NCBI RefSeq assembly: GCF_028689295.1
Contig: NZ_JAQTWL010000019.1
Span: forward strand, 1 to 42,924
DNA from: Rhodoferax sp.
Lineage (GTDB): Bacteria; Pseudomonadota; Gammaproteobacteria; Burkholderiales; Burkholderiaceae_C
DNA length: 42,924 nt
Direction: 5' to 3'
Position 1 is the first letter of the stretch. Each line of letters starts with the position of its first letter. Made by a program: the position numbers and the translations under genes. Below are positions 26,281 to 36,409 of this stretch, piece after piece. The notes below the pieces were generated by a model. That model saw nothing but the letters and a program-made list of their open reading frames with translations. It made no database searches and was not told the DNA's origin.

Positions 26281-27729
26281 ATGAATGTATTGCAAGTCAG
26301 CGCCGAGATTTTTCCGCTGCTCAAAACCGGGGGCCTGGCCGATATTGCGGGCGCCCTGCCTGTCGCCCTGAAGGCCGCCGGTTGCGATGTGCGCGTGTTG
26401 TTGCCGGGTTTTACGCCGATCATGGGCGATCTGCAGTCGTCCAGCGTGCTGGCCGAGCTCACCGCCCCCTGGGGTGAGCGCGTGCTGCTGCGCAAGGGCG
26501 TACTGGGCACGCCGGGCCTGGCTGCCTATGTGATCGATGCGCCAGCTTTGTATTGCCGACCTGGCACACCCTATGAAGACGCGCAGCGCCGGCCGTTCCA
26601 TGACAACCATCGGCGCTTTGCCTTGCTAGGCTGGGTGGCGGCCAGGCTGGCGTGCGGACTCGATGCCCATTGGCAACCCGAGGTGGTGCACAGCCACGAC
26701 TGGCATGCCGCCCTGACGCCAGCCTACCTGGCGTATGGGCCAGCCCAGGGCAGGCAGGTGGCGAGCGTTTATACCGTGCACAACCTGGCCTATCAGGGCG
26801 TGTTTGCGCCGAGCCATTTCTTCGATCTCGGTCTGCCCAACGCTGCTTTCTCGGTCAACGGCTTGGAGTTTCATGGCCAGTTGTCGTTCATGAAAGCCGG
26901 GCTTTATTACGCCGACCACATCACCACTGTGAGCCCGACCTACGCCCGGGAAATCCAGACGCCAGAGCAGGGTTGCGGACTCGATGGCCTGCTGCGCTCG
27001 CGTGCCCATGATCTGAGCGGTATCCTCAATGCGGTGGACGAGGCGGTCTGGAACCCGGCCACCGATTCAGCTATCGCCCACCCCTTCGATGCCAAGACGC
27101 CGGCCGGCAAGACGCGCTGCAAAGGCGCGTTGCAGCTGGAACTGGGCCTGGATGCCAGAGGAAAGGCGCCGCTGTTTGGCGTGGTGAGCCGTCTCACCGA
27201 GCAAAAGGGGCTGCACCTGGTGATGGCGGTGCTTGATGAGCTGATCGCCCGGGGCGGGCAAATGGTGGTGCTGGGCACCGGCGATGCCGCGCTCGAGGCT
27301 GCTTTCAAGACGCGCGCGGCAGCCCACCCGCAAGCAGTGTCGGTGCGCATTGGCTACGACGAAGCCTTCGCCCATCGCATTTTTGCGGCCACTGATGTCA
27401 CGCTGGTGCCATCGCGCTTCGAACCCTGCGGTCTGACGCAAATGTATGGCCTGAAATACGGCAGCCTGCCGCTGGTGCACCGGGTCGGTGGCCTGGCTGA
27501 CACCGTGGTCGATTGCGCGCTGGAAAACCTGGCCGACGGCACGGCGAATGGGTTTGTGTTTGATGATTTCACGCCCGAGGCGCTGGCGCGTGCCATGCGC
27601 CGCGCATTGGCGCTGTATGAACGCAAAAGCGAGTGGCGCAGCGTGCGCCAGCGTGCCATGGCGCAGCCACTGGGCTGGGACAAAGCGGCAGCGCAGTATG
27701 TGGCGCTGTACCAGCGCCTGCTTGGTTGA
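26281..27729 (+). CDS. glgA: Glycogen synthase (ADP-glucose)
   Basis: A 482-residue GT5 glycosyltransferase that extends alpha-1,4-glucan from ADP-glucose. The N-terminal ADP-glucose motif is KTGGLADIAGALP, with K15. HSHDWHAALTPAYLAYG, TVHNLAYQG and, in the second Rossmann domain, SRFEPCGLTQMYGLKYG (catalytic Glu) follow. The length matches E. coli GlgA (477). The Shine-Dalgarno is weak (GAAAG). It lies in pgm-glgC-glgA-malQ; malQ begins 51 bp later. Confidence 0.97.
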   Translation: MNVLQVSAEIFPLLKTGGLADIAGALPVALKAAGCDVRVLLPGFTPIMGDLQSSSVLAELTAPWGERVLLRKGVLGTPGLAAYVIDAPALYCRPGTPYEDAQRRPFHDNHRRFALLGWVAARLACGLDAHWQPEVVHSHDWHAALTPAYLAYGPAQGRQVASVYTVHNLAYQGVFAPSHFFDLGLPNAAFSVNGLEFHGQLSFMKAGLYYADHITTVSPTYAREIQTPEQGCGLDGLLRSRAHDLSGILNAVDEAVWNPATDSAIAHPFDAKTPAGKTRCKGALQLELGLDARGKAPLFGVVSRLTEQKGLHLVMAVLDELIARGGQMVVLGTGDAALEAAFKTRAAAHPQAVSVRIGYDEAFAHRIFAATDVTLVPSRFEPCGLTQMYGLKYGSLPLVHRVGGLADTVVDCALENLADGTANGFVFDDFTPEALARAMRRALALYERKSEWRSVRQRAMAQPLGWDKAAAQYVALYQRLLG

Positions 27730-27780
27730 GTGGTCTGGAAAACAGCCGTTCTTTTGATTTTTATGGGGAGTTTGTCACGC

Positions 27781-29295
27781 ATGGCTGATTCATGGATGGC
27801 GCAGCGCGCCGCCGGGGTGGTGTTGCATCCCACCTCTTTGCCCGGGCCGCACGGCATGGGTGACTTCGGCCCCCATGCGTATTTTTTCATCGACTGGCTG
27901 CACAGCGCCGGGCAAACGCTGTGGCAAACCTTGCCGCTGGGGCCGGTTGGGCCGGGTGACTCTCCTTACATGGGCAGCTCGGCATTTGCCGGCAATCCGC
28001 TGCTGGTGGCATTCGAGCCTTTGGTGCAACGCGGCTGGCTGACGTCACAAAGCTTGCAAGCCGATTGGGATGAGGAGCGCGTTGACTATGCGGCGGTGAC
28101 GCCCTGGCGGCTGCAAAAATTGCGCGAGGCGTTTGCCGGGTTTGAGCAGCACGCCACGGCGCAGGACCAGGCTGACCTGGCCGCCTGGGTCCTGGGTGAG
28201 CAGGCCTGGCTGGACGACTACACCCTGTTCATGGCGCTTGATCAGGCCCACCGCCCCGCGCTGTGGCCCGAGTGGCCACCGGCGCTGGCCCTGCGAGATC
28301 CGGTGGCGCTGGCCAAGGTGCGCGCCAGCCATGCGCAGGAAATCGCCTTTTGGCGCTTCGTGCAGTGGCAGTTCGAGCTGCAGTGGCAGGCCATCAAGCG
28401 TTATGCCCACGACAAAGGCGTGCGGCTGGTGGGCGACCTGCCGATTTTTGTCGCGCACCACGGTGCCGACTGCTGGGCCCGGCCAGACCTCTATGAGCTC
28501 GATGCCAGCGGCCAGCCGCGCGTGGTGGCCGGCGTGCCGCCCGACTTTTTCTCAAACACTGGCCAGCGCTGGGGCAACCCGCTGTACAACTGGGCTGCCA
28601 TGGCGCATGACGGCTACCGCTGGTGGATCGAGCGGGTGCGCCGCCAACTGCATCTGGCCGACCTGGTGCGCATCGACCACTTTCGCGGCTTTGTCGATTA
28701 CTGGGAAATTCCGGCTGGTGAACCCAATGCGGTGAAAGGCCGCTGGCTGCCCGGTCCGGGCGACGCGCTGTTCGAGGCCTTGTCGACGGCGCTGGGCGAC
28801 CTTCCCATCATCGCTGAAGACCTAGGCATCATCACCCATGAGGTGACCATGTTGCGCGAGCGCACGGGTTTCCCCGGCATGCGGGTGCTGCAGTTTGCTT
28901 TTTCCGGCGATGCCGGCAGCCCCTTTTTGCCGCACAACTTCGAGCCCGACACCGTGGTCTATACCGGCACCCATGACAACGACACCGTGCCCGGCTGGTG
29001 GGCCAGTGCCAGCGCGCGCGAGCGGGCCTTTGCTGAACACTACTTGGGGCTAGACGGCCATGCGGTGCATTGGGCGATGGTGCGCGCCGCCAGCTTTTCG
29101 GTGGCGCGCTTGTCGCTGTGCCAGTTCCAGGATGTGCTGGGGCTGGGCAGCGCGCACCGCATGAACACCCCCGGCACCATGGGCTGCTGGGCGTGGCGAT
29201 TCAAATGGGACTGGGTCGGGCCGGAAGTGGCACGGCAGCTGGCCGACATCACAGCCGCCAGCGGCCGGGTGGACTTTGACCGCCTGAAAATTTAG
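27781..29295 (+). CDS. malQ: 4-alpha-glucanotransferase (amylomaltase)
   Basis: With the ATG at 27781, which has GGGGAG about ten bases upstream, the GH77 protein has 504 residues and starts MADSWMAQRAAGVVLHPTSL. The frame is open to 27730, but the added residues are not family-like. Catalytic landmarks are RIDHFRGFVDYWEIP (nucleophile Asp), IIAEDLGIIT (acid/base Glu) and YTGTHDND (transition-state Asp). It transfers alpha-1,4-glucan segments between chains and recycles the maltodextrins left by GlgP and GlgX. It converges on glgX with 53 bp between stops. Confidence 0.95.
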   Translation: MADSWMAQRAAGVVLHPTSLPGPHGMGDFGPHAYFFIDWLHSAGQTLWQTLPLGPVGPGDSPYMGSSAFAGNPLLVAFEPLVQRGWLTSQSLQADWDEERVDYAAVTPWRLQKLREAFAGFEQHATAQDQADLAAWVLGEQAWLDDYTLFMALDQAHRPALWPEWPPALALRDPVALAKVRASHAQEIAFWRFVQWQFELQWQAIKRYAHDKGVRLVGDLPIFVAHHGADCWARPDLYELDASGQPRVVAGVPPDFFSNTGQRWGNPLYNWAAMAHDGYRWWIERVRRQLHLADLVRIDHFRGFVDYWEIPAGEPNAVKGRWLPGPGDALFEALSTALGDLPIIAEDLGIITHEVTMLRERTGFPGMRVLQFAFSGDAGSPFLPHNFEPDTVVYTGTHDNDTVPGWWASASARERAFAEHYLGLDGHAVHWAMVRAASFSVARLSLCQFQDVLGLGSAHRMNTPGTMGCWAWRFKWDWVGPEVARQLADITAASGRVDFDRLKI

Positions 29296-29348
29296 CACCA
29301 CAACAGGGTCAATGCTGGAACGATTGGCGATGAAGCGCCTGGCAAAAC

Positions 29349-31469
29349 TCAGGTAAGGACCGAGTCTCTGGCGCTTTGCTGCAACAGCATCAGGCTGTGC
29401 GCCGCGACTCGCAGGCCCTTGCCGCCACTGCCTTGCTGGGCGCTTTGTCCGCGCGGCTGGCTGGTATCGAGCAGGGCCTGCCAGTGACCGCGCGGCAAGA
29501 GAAAGGACTCTTCGGTGGCGCTCGCGTTGAACAGCAGCAGCAAGGGGGTGGCGCTGCGGCCGGGTTTGCCGATGAGGCAAGCCAGGGTGCGTGCGGTTGA
29601 CTGGTGCCAGCCATCGCCCTGCAACGTGCTGCCATCAAAATTCCACCATGACACGTCATACTGGCCGATAGCATCGGCAATGCCGTTGTACCAGCGGTTG
29701 GCAAAGGGTTGCAATTGGTGCCTGAGACCAATCACATGTTGGCTGAAGGCCAGCAGATCAGCATCTAACCCCGACCAGTCGATCCAAGTGGTGGCGTTGT
29801 CCTGGCAATAGGGGTTGTTGTTGCCATCTTGGCTGTGGCCGAGTTCGTCGCCAGCGCAGAGCATGGGCGTGCCCTGGGCCAGTAGCGTGTTGGCCAGCAG
29901 CACGCGCTGCAGCCGGGCTCGAAATTCCCGGACCACCGGGTCATCGCTGGGGCCTTCCTCGCCGCAGTTGAAGCTCAGGTTGTCGTTGTGACCGTCGCGG
30001 TTGTCTTCCAGGTTGGCCTCGTTGTGGCGCTGGTTGTAACTGACCAGGTCAAGCAGGGTGAAGCCGTCGTGCGACACCACATAGTTCACCGACTTGGCTG
30101 GCGCGCGGCGGCGCTCCTGGTACAGGTCGGACGAGCCGCACAGGCGCATGGCAAAGTTGCCGCGCGTGCAGCCCGACGGCATCTCGGCGCCCGCGGCTGC
30201 ACCACGAACCCAGAAGCTGCGCATGCAGTCCCTGAATTTATCGTTCCACTCCAGCCAGCCGCGCGGGAAGCCGCCCACCTGGTAGCCGCCTGGACCGGTG
30301 TCCCAGGGCTCGGCGATCATCTTGACATGCGACAGCGCCGGGTCTTGCGCCATGGCGGCAAAAAATGCGGCCTGGGCGCTAAAGCCGGTGTCGGTGCGGC
30401 CCAGCACCGGCGCCAGGTCAAAGCGGAAGCCATCGACATGCATCTCTTCGACCCAATAGCGCAGGCTGTCCATCACCATTTGCAGCACCTTGGGCTGGCG
30501 CAGGTTCAGGGTGTTGCCGCAGCCGCTGTAGTTTTCGTAGTGGCCGGGGTTGTCGGGAGGCAAGCGGTAATAGCTGGCGTTGTCGAGCCCCCTGAAACTG
30601 AGGGTGGGGCCGGACTCATCGGCTTCTGCGGTGTGGTTATAGACCACGTCCAGAATGACTTCGAGCTTGGCCGCGTGCAGGGCGCGCACCATGTGGCGAA
30701 ACTCGTCGCGTTCTGTCATGCCATCCTGCCGACTGGCAAGTTGCGGATTGACGCAAAAAAAGCCGATGGTGTTGTAGCCCCAGTAGTTGGTGAGTCCCTG
30801 GCTGACCAGGCGTTCTTCGCTGAGGCTGTAATGCACCGGCAGCAGGCTGATGGCCGTGACGCCCAAATCCTTCAAGTGCTTGATCGAGGCCGGGTGCGCC
30901 AGCCCTGCATAGCTGCCGCGCAGCTCGGGCGGTATCTGCGAGTTGAGTTTGGAGAAGCCCTTGACGTGGCATTCGTAGAGCACCGTGTCGGACAGGGTGA
31001 TGCCCGGGGCGGCGTCATCGCCCCAGTCAAAGCGGTCGTGCGTGACGCGGCCCTTAAGCGCATAGGCGGCGTTGTCGTGGCTGTCCTTGTGCGCGGGGTG
31101 CAGGCGGTCGGGGCTGAAGTGCTCAGGGCGCCAGTCGAACGGGCCCACGATGTCGCGCGCGTAGGGGTCGAGCAGCAGTTTGCTGGCATCGAAGCGGTGT
31201 CCCTTGTCGGGCCGCCAGGGGCCGTGCGCGCGCAGGCCATACACCAGGCCGGGTTGCGCCCCCGGCAGGTAACCGTGCCAGACATCGACGGTATGGCAGG
31301 GAAAAGGCAGTCGCGCCAACTCCTGTTTGCCCTCGGCGTCGAACAGGCACAACTCCATGGCTTGGGCATGCGTTGAAAAAACGGCAAAGTTAACGCCGTG
31401 GCCATCAAAATGGGCGCCCATTGGCCACGGGTGGCCGTCCTGCAGACGGGAGATGGTCAAGCGGTCCAT
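29349..31469 (-). CDS. glgX: Glycogen debranching enzyme (isoamylase type)
   Basis: A 706-residue GH13 enzyme that removes alpha-1,6 branches trimmed by phosphorylase. An N-terminal CBM48-like domain ([22 protein letters not shown]) precedes the barrel. [23 protein letters not shown] (nucleophile Asp), [16 protein letters not shown] (acid/base Glu) and [17 protein letters not shown] follow. The start overlaps the last 13 bp of glgB, so it is coupled to that gene. It is the last gene of the glgP-glgB-glgX operon. Confidence 0.95.
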   Translation of the reverse strand: MDRLTISRLQDGHPWPMGAHFDGHGVNFAVFSTHAQAMELCLFDAEGKQELARLPFPCHTVDVWHGYLPGAQPGLVYGLRAHGPWRPDKGHRFDASKLLLDPYARDIVGPFDWRPEHFSPDRLHPAHKDSHDNAAYALKGRVTHDRFDWGDDAAPGITLSDTVLYECHVKGFSKLNSQIPPELRGSYAGLAHPASIKHLKDLGVTAISLLPVHYSLSEERLVSQGLTNYWGYNTIGFFCVNPQLASRQDGMTERDEFRHMVRALHAAKLEVILDVVYNHTAEADESGPTLSFRGLDNASYYRLPPDNPGHYENYSGCGNTLNLRQPKVLQMVMDSLRYWVEEMHVDGFRFDLAPVLGRTDTGFSAQAAFFAAMAQDPALSHVKMIAEPWDTGPGGYQVGGFPRGWLEWNDKFRDCMRSFWVRGAAAGAEMPSGCTRGNFAMRLCGSSDLYQERRRAPAKSVNYVVSHDGFTLLDLVSYNQRHNEANLEDNRDGHNDNLSFNCGEEGPSDDPVVREFRARLQRVLLANTLLAQGTPMLCAGDELGHSQDGNNNPYCQDNATTWIDWSGLDADLLAFSQHVIGLRHQLQPFANRWYNGIADAIGQYDVSWWNFDGSTLQGDGWHQSTARTLACLIGKPGRSATPLLLLFNASATEESFLLPRGHWQALLDTSQPRGQSAQQGSGGKGLRVAAHSLMLLQQSARDSVLT

Positions 31470-33634
31470 TTAAAAAATACGGTGGCCAAAGGGGGCAGGG
31501 TGAGCAAGATGGAGCATGGCTTGCCGTGCCTGGGCGTGGGCTCAGCTGTGGCGCAGCCCAGGGGCGTGCCGACATTGCTGCCGCCGTAGTGGGCCGAGTC
31601 GGTGTTGAGCATCTCGCGGTAGTTGCCCGCGCGGGGCACGCCCAGACGGTAGCCTGGCCAGACTTGCGGCGTGAAGTTGCACACCACCACGGTGAAGGTG
31701 CTGGCGTCGAGACCATGGCGCACAAAACTCAGCACCGAATGGGCGGCGTCGTTGTGGTCGATCCACTCGAAGCCCGCCGGCACGAAGTCCTGCTGGTACA
31801 GCGCCGGGGTGGCGCGATACAGCGCGTTGAGGTCGCGCACCAGGCGCTGCACGCCGGCGTGGCCGGGCAGATCCAGCAAATGCCAGTCCAGGCTCTGGTC
31901 ATGGTTCCATTCGCGCTCCTGGGCAAATTCGCAGCCCATGAAGAGCAGCTTCTTGCCGGGATGTCCAAACATGTATCCCAAAAAGGCGCGCACGTTGGCG
32001 AGTTGTTGCCAGCGGTCGCCCGGCATCTTTCCCAGCAGCGAGCCTTTGCCGTGCACCACTTCGTCGTGCGAGATCGGCAGCACGAAGTTCTCGTTGAAGG
32101 CGTAGACCAGGCTGAAGCTCATTTCGCCCTGGTGATGCTGGCGGTAGATCGGGTCGCGCGCCATGTAGGCCAGACTGTCGTGCATCCAGCCCATGTTCCA
32201 CTTGTAGTGAAAGCCCAGGCCGCCGGCATAGGTCGGGCGCGACACAGCAGGATAGGCGGTGGACTCTTCGGCCAGCGTGATGGCCTGCGGGCACTCCACC
32301 CCGACCACCTCGTTGACGCGTTTCAGGAAGGCGATGGCCTCCAGGTTTTCACGCCCGCCGTGCACATTGGGAATCCACTCGCCGGCCTTTCGGCTGTAGT
32401 CGCGGTAGAGCATCGAGGCCACCGCATCGACGCGCAGGCCATCGACGCCAAAACGCTCCAGCCAGTACAACGCGTTGCCAACCAGGAAGTTGCTGACCTC
32501 GGTGCGGCCCAGGTTGTAGATCAGCGTGTTCCAGTCCTGATGGAAGCCTTCGCGCGGGTCGGCGTACTCGTAAAGGTGAGTGCCATCGAAGTTGGCCAGG
32601 CCATGCGCGTCGCTGGGAAAGTGCGCCGGCACCCAGTCGAGAATCAGCCCGATGCCGGCGGCATGGCAGCGCGCCACCAGGCGGCCAAAGCCATCGGCAT
32701 CGCCAAAGCGGGAAGTGGGTGCGTACAGGCCGATCGGCTGGTAGCCCCAGGAGCCGTCGAACGGGTGCTCGCTGATGGGCATCAATTCGAGGTGGGTGAA
32801 GCCCATGTCCTTTGCATAGGGAATCAGCGCGTCGGCGAGTTCATCCCAGCTGAGCCAGCGGTTGCCGTCTTCTGCGACGCGGCGCCACGACCCAAGATGG
32901 ACCTCGTAAATGCTCACGGGAGCGTCCAGGGCGTTGGCCTGTTGGCGTTGTCCAGACGGCGCTATTTTTTCTGGCAACTGAGCCACGCGGCTGGCGGTGG
33001 CCGGGCGCAGTTCGGCTTGCAGCGCGTAGGGGTCGGCGCGGGCTGGCAAGACCTCGCCGCTACGCGTGCGGATCTCGAATTTGTAGAGCGCGCCCTTGGG
33101 AATGCCGGGTATGAAAAGCTCCCAGACGCCGCACTCGCGGCGCAGGCGCATCGGGTGGCGGCGGCCGTCCCAATGGTTGAAGTCGCCCACCACGCTGACG
33201 CGGCTGGCGTTGGGAGCCCACACCGCAAAGCGCGTGCCGTCCACGCCCAGCATGGCGCCCAGGTGCGCGCCGAGCACCTCGAAGGGGCGCAAATGTGTGC
33301 CTTCGCCGAGCAGCCATACATCCATCTCGCCGAGCACCAGCGGGAATCGGTAGGGGTCGTCAAGGACGCTGCTCAGGCCGCTTTCCCACTGCACCTGCAG
33401 GCGATAGGTGGCGCTGGTTGCAGCCTTGACTTTGCCTTCAAAAAAACCGGTGGCACGCGGCTTGAGGCGTGCTGCCAACGCATCATGGGCATCAAGCACC
33501 GCGACGCTGGTGGCGCTGGGCAAAAAACAGCGCACCGAGGTTTGCGCGTCCCGGGTGGCATGCGGCCCGAGCACGGCGAACGGGTCGCCGTGGCTGGCGT
33601 TGCAGATCATCTCGATGGTGTGGTGGTGCAACAT
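31457..33634 (-). CDS. glgB: 1,4-alpha-glucan branching enzyme
   Basis: With the ATG at 33634 the protein has 725 residues (E. coli 728). It starts [23 protein letters not shown]; the frame is open 51 codons further but that stretch is non-family. There are two N-terminal carbohydrate-binding domains, with [22 protein letters not shown] in the CBM48. The GH13 barrel carries nucleophile D403 in [10 protein letters not shown] and acid/base E456 in [17 protein letters not shown] supplies the third carboxylate. A beta-sandwich closes the protein. It makes the alpha-1,6 branches of glycogen. It overlaps glgX by 13 bp and follows glgP by 41 bp. Confidence 0.96.
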   Translation of the reverse strand: MLHHHTIEMICNASHGDPFAVLGPHATRDAQTSVRCFLPSATSVAVLDAHDALAARLKPRATGFFEGKVKAATSATYRLQVQWESGLSSVLDDPYRFPLVLGEMDVWLLGEGTHLRPFEVLGAHLGAMLGVDGTRFAVWAPNASRVSVVGDFNHWDGRRHPMRLRRECGVWELFIPGIPKGALYKFEIRTRSGEVLPARADPYALQAELRPATASRVAQLPEKIAPSGQRQQANALDAPVSIYEVHLGSWRRVAEDGNRWLSWDELADALIPYAKDMGFTHLELMPISEHPFDGSWGYQPIGLYAPTSRFGDADGFGRLVARCHAAGIGLILDWVPAHFPSDAHGLANFDGTHLYEYADPREGFHQDWNTLIYNLGRTEVSNFLVGNALYWLERFGVDGLRVDAVASMLYRDYSRKAGEWIPNVHGGRENLEAIAFLKRVNEVVGVECPQAITLAEESTAYPAVSRPTYAGGLGFHYKWNMGWMHDSLAYMARDPIYRQHHQGEMSFSLVYAFNENFVLPISHDEVVHGKGSLLGKMPGDRWQQLANVRAFLGYMFGHPGKKLLFMGCEFAQEREWNHDQSLDWHLLDLPGHAGVQRLVRDLNALYRATPALYQQDFVPAGFEWIDHNDAAHSVLSFVRHGLDASTFTVVVCNFTPQVWPGYRLGVPRAGNYREMLNTDSAHYGGSNVGTPLGCATAEPTPRHGKPCSILLTLPPLATVFFKWTA

Positions 33635-33675
33635 GGCAAGGGCTCGGGGTGATGCGGTCGGTCGGGATTTTGAAA

Positions 33676-36108
33676 TCAGTCGGGCGTCGGCGCAACATGC
33701 CAGATGTCGCGCGCGTACTCGCCAATGGTACGGTCTGAGGAGAATACGCCCATGCCCGCCACGTTGCGAATGGCGCACCGGCACCACGCATCAGGCCGGC
33801 TGTAGAGTTCGTCCACCTTCGCCTGGGTGGCGACATAGGACGCAAAGTCGGCCAGCAGCAGGTAGTGGTCGCCGCCCCACACCAGCGAATTGACCAGGGC
33901 CCGGTAACGCTCGGGTTCGTCCGGGGAGAATTGGCCGTCGCCAATGGCATCGAGCACGGCCTTGAGCGCGGGATTGTCCTGGTAGTGCTGCAGAGGGTGG
34001 TAGCCCTCGAGCCGCAGTTGGCGCACTTCGTGCGTTTTGAGTCCGACGATGAAAATATTGTCATCGCCAACCTGCTGCCGGATTTCGATGTTGGCGCCGT
34101 CGTCGGTGCCAATGGTCAGGGCGCCGTTGAGCGCCAGCTTCATGTTGCCGGTGCCCGAGGCCTCGGTGCCCGCGGTGGAGATTTGCTCGGACAGATCGGC
34201 CCCGGGCATGATGACCTCGGCCACCGATACGCCGTAGTTGGGCAGGAACACCAGCTTGAGCTTGTCGCCGATGCGGGGGTCGTTGTTGATGGTCAGGCCG
34301 ACATCGTGAATCAGCCGGATGATCAACTTGGCCACCTGGTAGCTCGACGCAGCTTTACCGGCAAAGATGACGGTGCGCGGCACCCAGGGTGCTTGCGGGT
34401 TGGTCAAAATGGCCTGGTAGCGGCTGACCACATGGAGCAGATTGAGGAGTTGCCGCTTGTACTCGTGGATGCGTTTGACCTGCACGTCAAACAGGCTGTC
34501 CGGACTGACCCGAACACCCGTGGCTTGCGCGATGTAATCGGCCAGCCGCACTTTGTTGGCGCGCTTGATGGCCATGAATTGCCCGGTAAACGCCGCATCG
34601 CCCTGGCAGCTTTCGAGCCGCTTCAACTGGTCGAGGTCGAGCCGCCAGGTTTTGCCCAGCGTTTCGTCAAGCAGGGCGGCCAGGCCCGGGTTGGCCTGCG
34701 CCAGCCAGCGCCGCGGCGTAACGCCATTGGTCATGTTGGTGAAGCGATTGGGCCACAGGGACGCAAAGTCGGCAAAAATCGTGTGCACCAGCAGCTCGGA
34801 GTGCAGCGCCGACACGCCATTAACCAGGTGGCTGCCGACCACCGACAAATGGGCCATGCGCACCCGGCGCTCGCCGGTTTCGTCGATCAACGACAAGCGT
34901 TTCAAAAAATCATGGTCGCCGGGGCGAAAGCGCGCGGCCAGGTCGAGGAATTCCTTATTAATGCGGAAGATGATTTCCATGTGCCGTGGCAGCACTTGCT
35001 GGATCAGGCTCAGTGGCCAGGTCTCCAGCGCCTCTGGCATCAGGGTGTGGTTGGTGTAGGAGAATGTTTTGCCGCTCAGCGCCCAGGCGCGATCCCAGTC
35101 AAAAGCGTGCTCGTCGCACAAAATGCGCATCAACTCGGCCACGCCAATGGCCGGATGGGTGTCATTGAGGTGGATGGCGACGTGCTCGGCCAGGTTGTCC
35201 AGCGAGGGGTGTTCAGTCAAGTGGCGATGGATCAGGTCTTGCATCGAGGCCGCGACAAAGAAATACTCCTGCTTGAGACGCAACTCGCGGCCGGCGGGCG
35301 TGCTGTCGTTGGGGTACAGCACCCACGAGATGTTCTCGTATTCGTTTTTGGCCGAGGCAGCGCGGGCATAGTCGCCGGCGTTGAAGACCCCCAGGTCGAT
35401 ATGGTCGGGCGCCACCGCTTTCCACAAGCGCAGAGTACTGACCTTTTCAGTGCCGTGGCCTGGCACCACCATGTCATACGCCTTGGCGGCGACCTCGCCG
35501 GCGTGTTTCCAAGCCACATTGCCGTTGAGGTGCGCCACGCTGCCGCCAAAACGCACCGTATAAGTCAAGTCGGCCCGCGGGAACTCCCAGGGGGTGCCAT
35601 CTTTGAGCCAGGAGTCGGGATACTCGACCTGGCTGCCATTCTGAATCTCCTGGGCGAACATGCCGTACTCATAGCGAATGCCATAGCCAAAGGACGGCAG
35701 TCCCAGCGTGGCCATCGAGTCCAGAAAACACGCCGCCAGGCGCCCCAGGCCGCCGTTGCCCAGGGCTGCGTCGGTCTCATGGCCGGCAATGTCTTCGAGG
35801 CGCTGGGCGTGCTGAGCCAGACCCGAAGCGGCGCCTTCGGTGAGGTTCAACGCGGCCAGCGCATTGGACAGCGTGCGCCCCATCAAAAATTCCATCGACA
35901 AATAGACCACGCGACGCGCCTTTTGTTTTTTCTCCTGCGACTGCGTGAACACCCAGCGCCTGGAGAGCTGAGCGCGCGCGACCTGGGCGGTGGCCTGCAT
36001 CAGATCGCTGGCTGAAGCGTGTTCTGGCGCCACTCCGATGGTGTGCAGCAGGTGGGCGTTGATTTGGTCGGGCAGCGGGGCGGCGAGGGGCGTGGTGGAA
36101 ACGTTCAA
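33676..36108 (-). CDS. glgP: Glycogen phosphorylase
   Basis: A PLP enzyme that releases glucose-1-phosphate from glycogen ends. Landmarks are [45 protein letters not shown] and [14 protein letters not shown], with the PLP lysine at K657. The start is uncertain. A TTG at 36108 gives 811 residues, close to E. coli (815), and an N-terminus ([12 protein letters not shown]) that aligns with it. The only upstream ATGs in frame (36237, 36219) would place the start inside the divergent ahcY promoter and riboswitch DNA. It is the first gene of the glgP-glgB-glgX operon, divergent from ahcY. Confidence 0.93.
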   Translation of the reverse strand: MNVSTTPLAAPLPDQINAHLLHTIGVAPEHASASDLMQATAQVARAQLSRRWVFTQSQEKKQKARRVVYLSMEFLMGRTLSNALAALNLTEGAASGLAQHAQRLEDIAGHETDAALGNGGLGRLAACFLDSMATLGLPSFGYGIRYEYGMFAQEIQNGSQVEYPDSWLKDGTPWEFPRADLTYTVRFGGSVAHLNGNVAWKHAGEVAAKAYDMVVPGHGTEKVSTLRLWKAVAPDHIDLGVFNAGDYARAASAKNEYENISWVLYPNDSTPAGRELRLKQEYFFVAASMQDLIHRHLTEHPSLDNLAEHVAIHLNDTHPAIGVAELMRILCDEHAFDWDRAWALSGKTFSYTNHTLMPEALETWPLSLIQQVLPRHMEIIFRINKEFLDLAARFRPGDHDFLKRLSLIDETGERRVRMAHLSVVGSHLVNGVSALHSELLVHTIFADFASLWPNRFTNMTNGVTPRRWLAQANPGLAALLDETLGKTWRLDLDQLKRLESCQGDAAFTGQFMAIKRANKVRLADYIAQATGVRVSPDSLFDVQVKRIHEYKRQLLNLLHVVSRYQAILTNPQAPWVPRTVIFAGKAASSYQVAKLIIRLIHDVGLTINNDPRIGDKLKLVFLPNYGVSVAEVIMPGADLSEQISTAGTEASGTGNMKLALNGALTIGTDDGANIEIRQQVGDDNIFIVGLKTHEVRQLRLEGYHPLQHYQDNPALKAVLDAIGDGQFSPDEPERYRALVNSLVWGGDHYLLLADFASYVATQAKVDELYSRPDAWCRCAIRNVAGMGVFSSDRTIGEYARDIWHVAPTPD

Positions 36109-36222
36109 CTGGATTCTTTCAGACTTTTGGCAATGGAACGGCAAAGCTGTATTTTGCACGCCAATTCGTGTTGATTTGACCGTGCGGTTACCACGTTTAA
36201 CTCGCGGGTCTTGCCACATCTC

Positions 36223-36228
36223 TATAAT
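36223..36228 (+). promoter_or_regulatory. -10 box of the ahcY transcription unit
   Basis: A perfect TATAAT lies ten bases before the first base of the riboswitch aptamer, where transcription should start. No good -35 hexamer is visible at 17 bp, so an activator or a weak -35 is possible. The same DNA must hold the divergent glgP promoter. Confidence 0.6.
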
Positions 36229-36237
36229 CGCGCCCAT

Positions 36238-36340
36238 TCCGAGGAGCGTTGCAGCTCACGTCAGGGCAGTATCCCGGCGCTGAGTGAGGCTCGGAACCCG
36301 CTGCGGCAACTGGCCCAGCGTTTCACAACGGCGCTCACCC
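36238..36340 (+). ncRNA. S-adenosylhomocysteine (SAH) riboswitch aptamer
   Basis: The conserved parts of the SAH riboswitch occur in order. TCCGAG (36238-36243) pairs with CTCGGA (36290-36295) as P1. CGAGGAGCGTTGCA follows the left side, and AACGGCGCTCA (36328-36338) provides the second pseudoknot strand, where CGCTC (36332-36336) pairs with GAGCG (36244-36248). A longer P2 insertion and an extra CGCTG/CAGCG arm make it larger than the minimal Ralstonia aptamer. It lies upstream of ahcY, the gene it normally controls: SAH binding turns on its own breakdown. Confidence 0.93.
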
Positions 36341-36363
36341 ACAACGCGTGAGGTGAGATTTTT
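36334..36363 (+). terminator. Intrinsic terminator overlapping the riboswitch (expression platform)
   Basis: CTCACCCAC (36334-36342) pairs with GTG-A-GGTGAG (36348-36357) as a 9-bp stem with one bulged A and an AACGC loop, followed by ATTTTT. Its left arm starts within the pseudoknot strand of the SAH aptamer. SAH binding should therefore sequester that arm and let polymerase read on into ahcY. Confidence 0.75.
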
Positions 36364-36409
36364 CCCGCCCTGCATGCTGTGGTTGTCACCTTAACTTTTG
36401 GAGTGAACC

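Noticed and set aside
33635..33787. 51-residue N-terminal extension of GlgB
   Set aside because: The extension is arginine-rich and would overlap the end of glgP. The internal ATG gives normal branching-enzyme length.
31421..36015. Very long open frames opposite glgB (743 codons) and glgP (716 codons)
   Set aside because: They are antisense shadows created by GC3-rich codons of the real genes. The products are low-complexity in His/Gln/Val/Gly and have no recognisable motif. The same holds for the 647-codon frame opposite the exonuclease, the 501-codon frame opposite glcB and the frames opposite ahcY and pgm.
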